In this document: one piece after another, positions 36,259-45,077 of the stretch
How the letters are laid out: every line of letters begins with the position of its first letter
Numbering within the stretch: the stretch's first letter is position 1
Assembly (NCBI RefSeq): GCF_013836145.1
Contig: NZ_CP057483.1
Span: forward strand, 1,736,001-1,800,000
Length of the DNA stretch: 64,000 nt
Source of the DNA: Citrobacter sp. RHB25-C09
GTDB lineage: Bacteria; Pseudomonadota; Gammaproteobacteria; Enterobacterales; Enterobacteriaceae
Reading direction: 5' to 3'
Position numbers and translations under genes: made by a program
Notes under the pieces: model-generated
The model's database searches: none
Seen by the model: only the letters and a program-made list of their open reading frames with translations
What the model was told of the DNA's origin: nothing

Positions 36259-37311
36259 ATGCCAGTGTTACACAACCGCATTTCGAATGACGCGCTCAAG
36301 GCCCGTATGCTAGCGGAAACTGAGCCACGCACCACGATTTCGTTCTATAAATATTTCACGATCGCTAACCCACAGCAAACCCGCGATGAACTTTACCAGC
36401 TGTTTTTCTCACTCAACGTCTTTGGTCGCGTTTACCTCGCGCATGAGGGCATCAATGCTCAAATCAGCGTGCCACAAAGTCATGTCGACGCGTTTCGTAC
36501 TCAACTGTATGCGTTTGACCCGGCGCTTGACGGACTGCGGCTGAACATCGCACTGGATGATGACGGGAAATCCTTCTGGGTCTTGCGCATGAAGGTGCGT
36601 GAGCGTATCGTCGCCGACGGCATTGACGATCCGAGTTTTGACGCCAGCAACGTGGGCGACTATCTGAAAGCGGCAGAAGTGAATGCCATGCTTGACGATC
36701 CGGACGCCGTCTTCATTGATATGCGTAACCACTATGAGTATGAAGTCGGGCACTTCGAGAATGCGCTGGAAATTCCGGCGGATACGTTCCGCGAGCAGTT
36801 GCCAAAAGCGGTAGAAATGATGCAAGAGCATCGTGACAAGAAGATTGTCATGTACTGCACCGGCGGTATACGCTGCGAAAAGGCCAGCGCCTGGATGAAG
36901 CATAACGGCTTTAATAAGGTCTGGCACATTGAAGGCGGAATTATCGAGTATGCGCGTAAAGCTCGCGAGCAGGGGTTACCGGTACGCTTCATCGGGAAAA
37001 ACTTTGTCTTTGATGAGCGGATGGGGGAGCGAATCTCCGGGGAAGTGATAGCGCATTGCCACCAGTGCGGCGCACCGTGCGACAGCCATACTAACTGCAA
37101 AAACGACGGCTGCCATCTGCTGTTTATCCAGTGCCCGGCGTGCGCAGAAAAATTCAAGGGCTGCTGTAGCGAAGTTTGCTGCGAGGAGAGCACCCTGCCA
37201 GAAGAAGAGCAGCGTCGCCGCCGTGCCGGACGTGAGAACGGTAACAAGATTTTCAATAAATCACGCGGACGGTTGAATACCAAGCTGGGGATCCCGGATC
37301 CCACCGAATAG
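36259..37311 (+). CDS. trhO: tRNA uridine-34 hydroxylase TrhO
   Basis: The 350-residue protein (formerly YceA) has an N-terminal acylphosphatase-like domain. A rhodanese domain follows with the active-site loop CTGGIRC, Cys200 first. The C-terminus is rich in cysteines (CHQCGAPCDSHTNCKNDGCHLL), probably metal-binding. It performs oxygen-dependent hydroxylation of wobble uridine toward cmo5U/mcmo5U. A strong terminator follows; solA lies convergent. Confidence 0.95.
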   Translation: MPVLHNRISNDALKARMLAETEPRTTISFYKYFTIANPQQTRDELYQLFFSLNVFGRVYLAHEGINAQISVPQSHVDAFRTQLYAFDPALDGLRLNIALDDDGKSFWVLRMKVRERIVADGIDDPSFDASNVGDYLKAAEVNAMLDDPDAVFIDMRNHYEYEVGHFENALEIPADTFREQLPKAVEMMQEHRDKKIVMYCTGGIRCEKASAWMKHNGFNKVWHIEGGIIEYARKAREQGLPVRFIGKNFVFDERMGERISGEVIAHCHQCGAPCDSHTNCKNDGCHLLFIQCPACAEKFKGCCSEVCCEESTLPEEEQRRRRAGRENGNKIFNKSRGRLNTKLGIPDPTE

Positions 37312-37336
37312 CGGCCACCAACCTGGCGACAAAGTA

Positions 37337-37362
37337 ATGGCCTCATCACGAGGCCATTTTTT
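37337..37362 (+). terminator. Intrinsic terminator after trhO
   Basis: An 8-bp stem ATGGCCTC/GAGGCCAT with an ATCAC loop and T-run, 25 bases past the trhO stop and just before the end of convergent solA. Confidence 0.92.
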
Positions 37363-37364
37363 CA

Positions 37365-38483
37365 TTAAGAATGAAAACGGGAAAGCCGGAACGGCGACAG
37401 ATCAAATGCGGGTGGCTTTCCTTGCGCAAAGTCGGCGGCAATCTCTCCCAGCACCGAAGCAAACTTAAAGCCGTGACCGCTGAGTCCGGTGACGATCAGG
37501 GTGTTATCGTGGCCAGGCAGGGTGTCGATGATAAAATCTTCATCCGGCGAGTTGTCATACGTACACGCCGCGCCGTGCAGGCAGCAGCCGATCCCCGGAA
37601 GCACGCTGCGCAGGAACGGGAAGGCTTCGGAACCGTCGCTGGCAATGCTGGCAAACGGCTTACGTTCTTCCGCGGAGTGGATAACCTGCCCACCACTATG
37701 CTTCCCGATCTTCAGCTCATCATTTTCCGCCGGAAAGCCGTAATACTGATCGCCGTTTGGCAGTTCGCCGGTAAACGCGGGGAAGTTATTCTTAACGCTG
37801 TAACGTCCATCTGCCTGGTACCAGGCGAAAACTTTACGCACGGGTTGGACGGGTAATTCCGGTACCAGCGTCTGAACCCAGGTGCCGGCGCTAATCAGCG
37901 CTTTTTTCGCGCTGTATTCGCCATCAGCGGTTTCAATGGTAATGCCATCCGTGTCGTGACGAATCGCCGTGACCGGACAATTGAAGAGCTGTGCGCATCC
38001 CGCTTCTTCAGCAAGACGGATCCACGTTTTGATAGCCAGTTCGCTGCGCAAAAAACCGGAATCGGCTTCAAACAGCCCCAGGTAATCATCGGGTACGCGA
38101 ATTTCCGGCCAGCGAGCCATAATGGCAGCGGCATCCAGTTGCTCAACGCTCAGCTGCCATTGCGTTGCGCTTTGCTGCACATTCGCCAGGAAAGCAGAGT
38201 TGGCAGGTCCAAGATTGAGCACGCCGGAACGAATGAAAATCGGGTCGTCGTTGTGGGTGGAGAGTTCATCCCAAAGCGCCTGGGCTCGCAGCACCAGTGG
38301 AACGTATTTCTCACCTTCGCCATAAGCGTGACGGATTAATCGCGTGTCACCGTGGTGGCTACCTTGCTGATGCGGCGGCATATGCGCATCGGTCATCAAT
38401 ACGTTCAAACCGGCACGCGTGGCATAATAACCTGCGGCCGCGCCTACGGAACCGCTGCCAATTATGATTAAGTCGTATTTCAT
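37365..38483 (-). CDS. solA: N-methyl-L-tryptophan oxidase SolA
   Basis: The 372-residue flavoprotein has an N-terminal FAD dinucleotide-binding loop (GSGSVGAAAG). A conserved cysteine (AACTYDNSPDEDF) in the C-terminal half is the site of covalent FAD attachment in this family. It oxidatively demethylates N-methyl-L-tryptophan and acts weakly on sarcosine. The start at 38483 matches E. coli. In K-12 yceI-yceJ-yceO separate it from trhO; here they are absent. Confidence 0.95.
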   Translation of the reverse strand: MKYDLIIIGSGSVGAAAGYYATRAGLNVLMTDAHMPPHQQGSHHGDTRLIRHAYGEGEKYVPLVLRAQALWDELSTHNDDPIFIRSGVLNLGPANSAFLANVQQSATQWQLSVEQLDAAAIMARWPEIRVPDDYLGLFEADSGFLRSELAIKTWIRLAEEAGCAQLFNCPVTAIRHDTDGITIETADGEYSAKKALISAGTWVQTLVPELPVQPVRKVFAWYQADGRYSVKNNFPAFTGELPNGDQYYGFPAENDELKIGKHSGGQVIHSAEERKPFASIASDGSEAFPFLRSVLPGIGCCLHGAACTYDNSPDEDFIIDTLPGHDNTLIVTGLSGHGFKFASVLGEIAADFAQGKPPAFDLSPFRLSRFHS

Positions 38484-38552
38484 TGGATTCTCTCTGCTAT
38501 CGCGATGAAAACAGAGTAAATAAGTGAAGTGAGATATACAACCCAGAAATGG

Positions 38553-38577
38553 TAAAGGCACCTAATCGGTGCCTTTA
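38553..38577 (-). terminator. Hairpin after bssS
   Basis: A perfect 10-bp stem TAAAGGCACC/GGTGCCTTTA with a five-base loop, 20 bases past the bssS stop and before solA. The following T content is modest, so termination may be partial. Confidence 0.65.
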
Positions 38578-38597
38578 TGGTGAGATTAACCATCACA

Positions 38598-38852
38598 TTA
38601 ATGACGACGGTATTCATTTACCTGGTAATCGCCGGATTCAATTTTAGCGATGCCTGCTTCTAATATCGAAATAAATTGTCTGGCAACATCGGTGGTTAAC
38701 CAGAGCGTTTGCCCAATTTCAGTGCCATCCGTTTCAGGACGATTAGGTGTCTGGTAGTGCAAACGCAGCATCAGCGCATCATAGCTGTCTACAGTGCTGA
38801 TGTCCCATCCCACAAGCGGATGAGTCTGAATGACTTCATTATTCTTTTCCAT
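38598..38852 (-). CDS. bssS: Biofilm regulator BssS
   Basis: The 84-residue cytoplasmic protein (MEKNNEVIQTHPLVGWDIST) matches BssS. In E. coli it affects biofilm through indole uptake and signalling and AI-2 transport; the mechanism is unclear. An alternative ATG one codon upstream (38855) is equally possible. The preceding 298-base gap to dinI is AT-rich and holds the dinI terminator at its far end, with no further gene. Confidence 0.93.
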   Translation of the reverse strand: MEKNNEVIQTHPLVGWDISTVDSYDALMLRLHYQTPNRPETDGTEIGQTLWLTTDVARQFISILEAGIAKIESGDYQVNEYRRH

Positions 38853-39100
38853 CATGCCCCCTAATTCGTGTTACAAGACAACGGTTTTCGAGGTTCAATG
38901 CATTTTTATCTGAAGCATTTTCAGTATATCAATAAATAAAGGTATTCACTGAAAATTTAAAGGGGGAATAGCACAAATTTCTGCTAATTAAGATTTTTAT
39001 GAACAATTAAGCAGCAACTCATTCATGCTTTTCGATTAAGTCATACAAATATTTTGTTGGGGCGGTGAAAATATAAGCAAAGCGGGAATAACAACCATTT

Positions 39101-39123
39101 AAAAAAAGCCGGGGCGACCCGGC
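39101..39123 (-). terminator. Intrinsic terminator after dinI
   Basis: A 6-bp stem CCCGGC/GCCGGG region with a GCGA-type loop, followed on the minus strand by seven T residues. Confidence 0.88.
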
Positions 39124-39150
39124 AAAAAAACATCACGGCACAGCATATTT

Positions 39151-39396
39151 TTATTCTTTTATGAACCAGTCATCAGCGCTTTCCCAGGTTTCCTGGAGAA
39201 TCTCGCTGATTCGTTCTTTATCTTCTTTAGTCGCGCCAATGACGGACAAATTATTAGCCGCAGCATAACGAACGGTAACGTTGCCGTCATTATCCGGAAA
39301 ATGATGGGTGATACGACGGGAGAGTTCGCCCGCCAGTGCGTCAATCGCGCCAGCAGGCAAAGGCGAAGTTTTAGCAATAGTGACTTCAATACGCAT
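39151..39396 (-). CDS. dinI: SOS modulator DinI
   Basis: The 81-residue protein has the acidic C-terminal helix ETWESADDWF that mimics DNA and binds RecA. DinI stabilises RecA filaments and dampens LexA/UmuD cleavage. ATG 39396 gives the E. coli length. A near-consensus LexA box lies 20-40 bases upstream (39416-39435). Confidence 0.96.
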   Translation of the reverse strand: MRIEVTIAKTSPLPAGAIDALAGELSRRITHHFPDNDGNVTVRYAAANNLSVIGATKEDKERISEILQETWESADDWFIKE

Positions 39397-39415
39397 AAAG
39401 GCCCCCTGTTGAATG

Positions 39416-39435
39416 TACTGGTTATTTATACAGTT
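39416..39435. promoter_or_regulatory. LexA (SOS) box for dinI
   Basis: TACTG, a 10-base AT-rich spacer and CAGTT form the SOS box CTGN10CAG, read on the minus strand as the dinI operator. The spacing is exactly that of the consensus. Confidence 0.92.
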
Positions 39436-39471
39436 AAACAAACCAGGTTACAACAGGTGCCTGTATTTTTT

Positions 39472-40518
39472 TTACTTTTTGATGGACCAGCGTACCGTTT
39501 CGCCAGCGAGGAACGGCACGAGTGTGTCGCCGGCGATCGTAATGTGCTCCGGAACGCTCTGCTCTTCGCGGATCAGTTCAACGAATGACTCGTTCACCGG
39601 CAAACCGTAGAAGCGAGGGCCGTTCAGGGAACAAAATGCTTCAAAATGAGCCAGTGCGTTCATCTCTTCAAATACGGTTGCGTAGCTTGCCAGCGCCGTT
39701 GGCGCGTTAAAGCAGCCCGCACAGCCACAGCTGGACTCTTTGCGATGTCTGGCGTGCGGGGCGGAATCGGTGCCAAGGAATACACGCTCAAAGCCGCTGG
39801 CGACCAGTTCACGTAACGCCTGCTGATGCACGTTGCGTTTCAGAATCGGCAGACAGTAAAGATGAGGGCGGATCCCACCGACCAGCATGTGGTTACGGTT
39901 AAACATCAGATGTTGTGGCGTAATCGTCGCCGCCAACAGTTCGTTACCGTCGCGAACGTACTCTGCGGCATCTTTGGTGGTGATGTGCTCAAACACCACT
40001 TTCAGTGCGGGCAGACGGCGGCGCAAAGGCTCCATGACCGTCTCAATAAAACGCGCTTCGCGGTCAAAAATATCGATTTCCGCATGGGTGACTTCACCGT
40101 GAACCAGCAGTGGCATACCGAGTTTTTCCATGCGCTCAAGCACTGGCATGATGGCATCGACAGACGTGACTCCGTGGCTGGAGTTGGTCGTCGCATTGGC
40201 AGGGTAGAGTTTTGCCGCCGTGAAGACGCCTTCACGGAAGCCTCGTTCCAGCTCATCAGGATCCAGCGTGTCCGTGAGGTAGCAGGTCATTAGCGGGGTG
40301 AAGGTATGTCCGGTCGGGACAGCGGCAAGTATACGCTGACGATAAGCCATGGCCGCATCAACGGTGGTGACAGGTGGCGCCAGGTTCGGCATTACAATTG
40401 CCCGGGCGTAAATTTCACTGGTATAGGGCACAACGGTTTGCAACATATCGCCATCGCGAAGGTGAAGGTGCCAGTCGTCTGGGCGGCGGATCTTTAAAAC
40501 CTGGGATGGTGCAGTCAT
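39472..40518 (-). CDS. pyrC: Dihydroorotase PyrC
   Basis: The 348-residue amidohydrolase has the zinc ligands HLHLRDG near residues 16-22. The carboxylated lysine lies in AAKLYPANATTNS and the later histidines in HGEVTH and FEHITT. It cyclises carbamoyl-aspartate to dihydroorotate in pyrimidine synthesis. ATG 40518 was chosen to match the E. coli length. The leader carries a hairpin overlapping the ribosome site, and a PurR-like box lies upstream. Confidence 0.97.
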   Translation of the reverse strand: MTAPSQVLKIRRPDDWHLHLRDGDMLQTVVPYTSEIYARAIVMPNLAPPVTTVDAAMAYRQRILAAVPTGHTFTPLMTCYLTDTLDPDELERGFREGVFTAAKLYPANATTNSSHGVTSVDAIMPVLERMEKLGMPLLVHGEVTHAEIDIFDREARFIETVMEPLRRRLPALKVVFEHITTKDAAEYVRDGNELLAATITPQHLMFNRNHMLVGGIRPHLYCLPILKRNVHQQALRELVASGFERVFLGTDSAPHARHRKESSCGCAGCFNAPTALASYATVFEEMNALAHFEAFCSLNGPRFYGLPVNESFVELIREEQSVPEHITIAGDTLVPFLAGETVRWSIKK

Positions 40519-40527
40519 CAATATGCT

Positions 40528-40553
40528 CCGGCTGAGGATGTCATTTTTGCCGG
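40528..40553 (-). promoter_or_regulatory. pyrC leader hairpin masking the ribosome site
   Basis: CCGGC and GCCGG arms lie upstream of pyrC, and the 3' arm runs into the GGAG ribosome site at 40526-40529. In E. coli, CTP-sensitive start-site selection at this promoter decides whether the mRNA includes the 5' arm and so whether translation is blocked. The arrangement seen here fits that mechanism. Confidence 0.75.
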
Positions 40554-40566
40554 AAACAAAGGATAA

Positions 40567-40582
40567 GCGTAAACGTTTTCCT
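40567..40582. promoter_or_regulatory. PurR box upstream of pyrC
   Basis: GCGTAAACGTTTTCCT matches the PurR consensus ACGCAAACGTTTTCNT at 14 of 16 positions. PurR repression of pyrC is established in E. coli. Confidence 0.8.
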
Positions 40583-40588
40583 TTGCAC

Positions 40589-40613
40589 GAAAAAAAGGGC
40601 GCTGATGCGCCCT
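40589..40613 (-). terminator. Intrinsic terminator after yceB
   Basis: A 7-bp stem AGGGCGC/GCGCCCT with an ATCA loop followed by a T-run on the minus strand, immediately beyond the yceB stop. Confidence 0.9.
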
Positions 40614-40619
40614 GGGGAG

Positions 40620-41180
40620 TTAATCGACGAACGGGATGATAATTTCGCCCGGTTTTACCTCGATACCTTTGGCCAGTTTCTTCGCCATGGCTTCACCCTT
40701 ACTGCTGTCTTCTCGCAGGATGTAAGCAGGCTGCTGGTTAAAATAGTTCCGAAGAGACTGATTTAAATAGGGCATCAGTGTTTGCAGAATCCCCTGCATT
40801 TTTTCTGGCGTTACGGTGGCATCAACGACTTCCATTTCCTGCAGGAAAATGGCCCCTTTTTCTTTGTTAAAGACCGGAAGCGCTTTCAGTTTCAGCTTCA
40901 GGGTCGCCTTCTGACTGCCAAACAGAGAGTTCATATCCAGATTCGCGTCGCCAGTGAGCGTCACTTTATTTGGCTCTTCCCGACCAATTTGACTTGCGAG
41001 ATTGGTTAAAACAATGTGCGCGTCGGCAACGCCAGGCAGGCCGATGTCTTTGGCAAAATTATTGTGCTTTTCAAGCGCCTGATTAATTTCCTGTTCACTG
41101 ACCGTGTACTGTGTGAGTTGGTTACAGCCAACTAACAGGCCGCCAACAACCAGCGCGGCGGCAAAAAATATCTTCTTCAT
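40620..41180 (-). CDS. yceB: YceB, DUF1439 lipoprotein
   Basis: The 186-residue protein has a lipoprotein signal with lipobox LVGC (Cys19) and the tubular-lipid-binding-like DUF1439 domain. It probably sits in the outer membrane facing the periplasm; function unknown. Start MKKIFFAAALVV at 41180 matches the E. coli length. In E. coli grxB lies between yceB and mdtH; here only 98 bases separate them. Confidence 0.92.
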   Translation of the reverse strand: MKKIFFAAALVVGGLLVGCNQLTQYTVSEQEINQALEKHNNFAKDIGLPGVADAHIVLTNLASQIGREEPNKVTLTGDANLDMNSLFGSQKATLKLKLKALPVFNKEKGAIFLQEMEVVDATVTPEKMQGILQTLMPYLNQSLRNYFNQQPAYILREDSSKGEAMAKKLAKGIEVKPGEIIIPFVD

Positions 41181-41278
41181 GAGCTTCCTCAACATGATGC
41201 CAATAGCGTAATCCTGACATAAAGCAGCATGCGTCACCAGCACTAAGGACACCAGCGGAAAAAACCGAAAACAGCGAA

Positions 41279-42487
41279 TCAGGCACCGGGTTCGAGCATA
41301 CCGCGCGGGGTACGCCTGTGGCTAAACTGCCAGCCAAGCGCCAGAAAAGTGATAAGGCCAATGATCCCCAACATCATCCACGGCAGTTCCGGCTGCTGGA
41401 GCAGTTTACCCATATCAAACAGCCAGCCGCCTCCGATATAGCCAATCGCGCCGCCAATGGCGAGTCCCAGACGGCTAAAGCCCATATAGCTACCGCGCGC
41501 ACGGGCATCAGACAGTGACGCACTCAGCGTTTCACGCGCAGGCTCGGCAATGATTGAGCCAACGTAAAACGTACAGATCAGGGTGAAAAGCTGCTGCAAA
41601 TTGCTCACCAGACCGACGGGTAACATACTCAGGGACATCAGCAGCAAACCGGCCATCAGTCGATGTTCAAGGCGAAAGCGTTTTTCACTCCAGCGGGCGA
41701 TGGGGTAGAGCAGCGTCAGTGAAAGACAGGCTTCAATCGCATACATCCATTTTACCGCGCTGGGAGTACCGGCGATGTCATTCACCATAATCGGCAGCAT
41801 CAACATGACCTGCACCGCCAGCATGTAATACCCGGCCAGCGTCAGGACATAGGTGACAAAGCGTTTATCGCTGAGTACGCGGCTCATCCCTTCGCGAACC
41901 GGGATGCGCACGGTAGAGAGTTTCCACGCTGGCAGCAGCCAGGCATTAAAGGCGGCGCATAACACAAACAGGACCGCGCCTGTCGCACAGACCAGACGGA
42001 AATCGTACTGTAGCAACCAACTGCCCAACAGCGCGCCAATGACCGCGCCCGCGCTGTCCTGCATCATGAGTAATGAGAAAAAACGACCGCGCTGTTCCGG
42101 ACGAATCAGCTTAACCACCAACGCAGAGCGCGGCGGGTCAAACAGCGTTCCGCCCAGGCCAGAGAGGAAACAGGAGAACCACAGCAGCCAGGGATCCTGG
42201 GCGATGCCCATCGTGGCAAAGCCGGCGGCGCGCATCAGCATGCCGGTGACAATCATGGGTTTCGCCCCGAAGCGGTCGGCAATGGCGCCGCCAAATATCC
42301 CCAGCCCTTGCTGAATGAACTGTCGCAGGCCGAGCGCTATCCCGACCATCACGGCAGCCCAACCCATTTGGTCGACGAAGCGAATGGAGATCAGCGGGAA
42401 AACAACGAAGAAGCCCAATACCACCAGCATATTATCGATGAGCAGGAAATATTTACCCAGGTTCCTGGCCTGCGAGACACGCGACAT
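41279..42487 (-). CDS. mdtH: MFS efflux transporter MdtH
   Basis: The 402-residue, 12-helix protein has the motif A region GAIADRFGAKP. In E. coli MdtH overexpression raises resistance to norfloxacin and enoxacin. The sequence and length match E. coli throughout. Divergent from rimJ. Confidence 0.96.
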   Translation of the reverse strand: MSRVSQARNLGKYFLLIDNMLVVLGFFVVFPLISIRFVDQMGWAAVMVGIALGLRQFIQQGLGIFGGAIADRFGAKPMIVTGMLMRAAGFATMGIAQDPWLLWFSCFLSGLGGTLFDPPRSALVVKLIRPEQRGRFFSLLMMQDSAGAVIGALLGSWLLQYDFRLVCATGAVLFVLCAAFNAWLLPAWKLSTVRIPVREGMSRVLSDKRFVTYVLTLAGYYMLAVQVMLMLPIMVNDIAGTPSAVKWMYAIEACLSLTLLYPIARWSEKRFRLEHRLMAGLLLMSLSMLPVGLVSNLQQLFTLICTFYVGSIIAEPARETLSASLSDARARGSYMGFSRLGLAIGGAIGYIGGGWLFDMGKLLQQPELPWMMLGIIGLITFLALGWQFSHRRTPRGMLEPGA

Positions 42488-42831
42488 TTCCCCTCCCGGG
42501 AAACACTCGTCATACTTCGGGCAGCAGAGAGCGTGGCTGCGCTCAAATTATTGAGAGTATTAAAAGCGAAGTGACTTCTATTCTGCGGCTTTGCTTCCTT
42601 TTTGCCCACCCTATACGAAACAATATTTTTTTATCAAAAGTCCGTCTTGATAGAGAGTTTTCATCAAAATCCAGGAATAATTCAAATATTGGCAATTTGG
42701 GCTTTTCAAAGGGCGGTTTTGCGCAGGTATAGTAAGAGCCGACCCCAAACTGGCTTCAACAATTACGCCTGGTGGGATAGGCTCTACGTTATCAGGGTGT
42801 AACGGCGATTCGGGAAGGAGTAAGAATATAA
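42488..42831. other. mdtH-rimJ intergenic region
   Basis: The 344-base gap contains no convincing gene. A candidate rimJ promoter has -35 TTCAAA at 42705-42710, a 17-base spacer and -10 TATAGT at 42728-42733, about 100 bases before rimJ. AAGGAG at 42816-42821 is the rimJ ribosome site. The mdtH promoter must lie at the other end but was not assigned. Confidence 0.45.
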
Positions 42832-43416
42832 ATGTTTGGCTACCGCAGTAACGTGCCGAAAGTGCGCTTAACGACCGACCGGCTGGTGGTGCGTTTAGTG
42901 CATGAGCGTGATGCCTGGCGTCTGGCAGACTATTACGCAGAAAATCGTCATTTCTTAAAACCCTGGGAGCCGATTCGTGATGAAAGCCACTGCTATCCTT
43001 CTGGCTGGCAGGCCCGGTTGAGTATGATCGGTGAATTCCATAAACAAGGTACCGCCTTCTATTTCGCGCTGCTCGATCCGGATGAAAAAGAGGTTATCGG
43101 TGTCGCGAACTTTTCTAACGTTGTGCGCGGATCGTTTCATGCCTGCTATCTGGGCTATTCCATTGCGCAAAAATGGCAAGGTCAGGGGCTGATGTTTGAA
43201 GCGCTAAGCGCCGCCATCCGCTATATGCAACGCACTCAGCATATTCATCGCATTATGGCGAACTATATGCCGCACAATAAACGCAGCGGCGATTTACTGG
43301 CGCGACTCGGTTTTGAAAAAGAGGGTTACGCGAAAGATTACCTGTTGATTGACGGGCAGTGGCGCGATCACGTGCTGACGGCGTTAACGACAACGGAATG
43401 GACCCCTGGTCGGTGA
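42832..43416 (+). CDS. rimJ: Ribosomal protein S5 N-acetyltransferase RimJ
   Basis: The 194-residue GNAT-fold enzyme shows the acetyl-CoA-binding signature around QKWQGQGLMFEAL. It acetylates the N-terminal alanine of S5 and also assists small-subunit assembly and S12 modification in E. coli. It is followed by yceH after 10 bases, then yceM, making a probable three-gene operon. Confidence 0.96.
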   Translation: MFGYRSNVPKVRLTTDRLVVRLVHERDAWRLADYYAENRHFLKPWEPIRDESHCYPSGWQARLSMIGEFHKQGTAFYFALLDPDEKEVIGVANFSNVVRGSFHACYLGYSIAQKWQGQGLMFEALSAAIRYMQRTQHIHRIMANYMPHNKRSGDLLARLGFEKEGYAKDYLLIDGQWRDHVLTALTTTEWTPGR

Positions 43417-43426
43417 GGAAAACACT

Positions 43427-44074
43427 ATGAAATATGAATTAACCGCCACTGAAGCCCGCGTGATTGGTTGCCTGCTGGAAAAGCAGGTCACGACACCGGA
43501 GCAGTATCCGCTCTCCGTAAACGGCGTTGTGACCGCCTGCAACCAGAAAACTAACCGTGAACCGGTCATGAATTTGTCGGAGCATGAGGTACAAGAGCAA
43601 CTCGATAACCTGGTTAAGCGCCATTTCTTGCGCACGGTGAGCGGGTTTGGTAATCGCGTCACTAAATATGAACAGCGCTTCTGTAATTCAGAGTTTGGCG
43701 ACCTGAAGTTAACGAGTGCGGAAGTGGCGGTGGTGACCACGCTGTTACTGCGCGGCGCGCAGACGCCAGGCGAATTGCGCACCCGCGCCGCGCGGATGCA
43801 TGAATTCAGCGATATGGCCGAAGTGGAGTCCACGCTCGAGCGGCTGGCGACGCGCGAGGACGGCCCGTATGTGGTGCGTCTGGCCCGCGAGCCGGGCAAA
43901 CGTGAGAGCCGCTACATGCATCTGTTTTGTGGCGAAGTGGATGAACAGGCGATGTTAGCCACCGCGCCGCAAATGGCTTCGGGTGATTTATCGGCACGGG
44001 TCGAGGCGCTGGAAAACGAGGTGGCCGAGTTAAAGCAGCGACTCGACTCATTGCTGGCGCATCTGGGAGATTAA
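43427..44074 (+). CDS. yceH: YceH, DUF480 winged-helix protein
   Basis: The 215-residue protein has two tandem winged-helix domains of the DUF480 family and a short C-terminal coiled coil (ARVEALENEVAELKQRLDSLL). It may bind nucleic acid, but the role is unknown. It sits between rimJ and yceM; the next gene starts one base after its stop. Confidence 0.94.
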   Translation: MKYELTATEARVIGCLLEKQVTTPEQYPLSVNGVVTACNQKTNREPVMNLSEHEVQEQLDNLVKRHFLRTVSGFGNRVTKYEQRFCNSEFGDLKLTSAEVAVVTTLLLRGAQTPGELRTRAARMHEFSDMAEVESTLERLATREDGPYVVRLAREPGKRESRYMHLFCGEVDEQAMLATAPQMASGDLSARVEALENEVAELKQRLDSLLAHLGD

Positions 44075-44075
44075 C

Positions 44076-44999
44076 GTGGAAAAATTACGCATCGGTGTGG
44101 TCGGTCTGGGCGGCATTGCGCAAAAAGCCTGGCTGCCGGTACTGGGAACCTCCGGCGACTGGACGCTTCAGGGCGCCTGGTCGCCCTCGCGTGAAAAAGC
44201 GGAGCGGATCTGCGAAAGCTGGCGCATTCCCTGCGCCAGTTCTCTTGCGACTCTGGCTGCTGATTGTGACGCTGTATTTGTTCATTCCAGTACCGCGTCG
44301 CATTATGCCGTGGTAAGCGAATTGCTTAATGCGGGCGTCCATGTCTGCGTCGATAAACCGCTGGCGGAGAATTTAGCTGACGCGGAACGGCTGGTGGAAC
44401 TGGCGGCCAAGAAAAAGCTCACCCTTATGGTCGGCTTCAACCGTCGCTTCGCGCCGCTGTATCGGGAACTGAAAAACTCGCTGAGTAGCGCGGCATCCGT
44501 GCGCATGGATAAGCACCGGACCGACAGCGTAGGCCCGCACGATCTGCGCTTTACGCTGCTGGATGATTATCTGCATGTGGTCGATACCGCATTATGGCTG
44601 GCAGGCGGTAAAGCGAAGCTGAGTAGCGGAACGCTGTTAACCAATGAGTCTGGCGAGATGCTCTATGCTGAGCACCATTTCGCGGCAGATCAGCTGCAAA
44701 TCACCACCAGTATGCATCGGCGGGCGGGAAGCCAGCGTGAATGGGTGCAGGCCGTGACGGACGGCGGGCTCATTGACGTCACCGATATGCGCGAATGGCG
44801 AGAAGAGCGGGGTCAGGGTGTGATCGTCAAACCTATTCCCGGTTGGCAAACTACGCTGGAGCAACGTGGATTTACCGGCTGTGCGCGCCATTTCATTGAA
44901 TGTGTGCAAAATCAGACGGTTCCGGAAACGGCGGGGGAGCAAGCTATTCTCGCCCAGCGCGTGGTGGAAAAGCTGTGGCGCGAGGCGATGAGCGAATAA
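44076..44999 (+). CDS. yceM: YceM/MviM, Gfo/Idh/MocA-family oxidoreductase
   Basis: The 307-residue protein has an N-terminal NAD(P)-binding loop GLGGIAQKAWLP and the CVDKPLAENL motif carrying the family's catalytic lysine. It starts with GTG one base after the yceH stop. The substrate is unknown. The old name mviM came from a Salmonella mouse-virulence locus because of linkage to murJ (mviN), which follows after 78 bases. Confidence 0.93.
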   Translation: MEKLRIGVVGLGGIAQKAWLPVLGTSGDWTLQGAWSPSREKAERICESWRIPCASSLATLAADCDAVFVHSSTASHYAVVSELLNAGVHVCVDKPLAENLADAERLVELAAKKKLTLMVGFNRRFAPLYRELKNSLSSAASVRMDKHRTDSVGPHDLRFTLLDDYLHVVDTALWLAGGKAKLSSGTLLTNESGEMLYAEHHFAADQLQITTSMHRRAGSQREWVQAVTDGGLIDVTDMREWREERGQGVIVKPIPGWQTTLEQRGFTGCARHFIECVQNQTVPETAGEQAILAQRVVEKLWREAMSE

Positions 45000-45077
45000 T
45001 TACCTGTAACATCTGGCGGTAGTAATTCACCGTAATCCAGGTACTATATGCCCACTTAAAATTACACCGCTCAAAAC

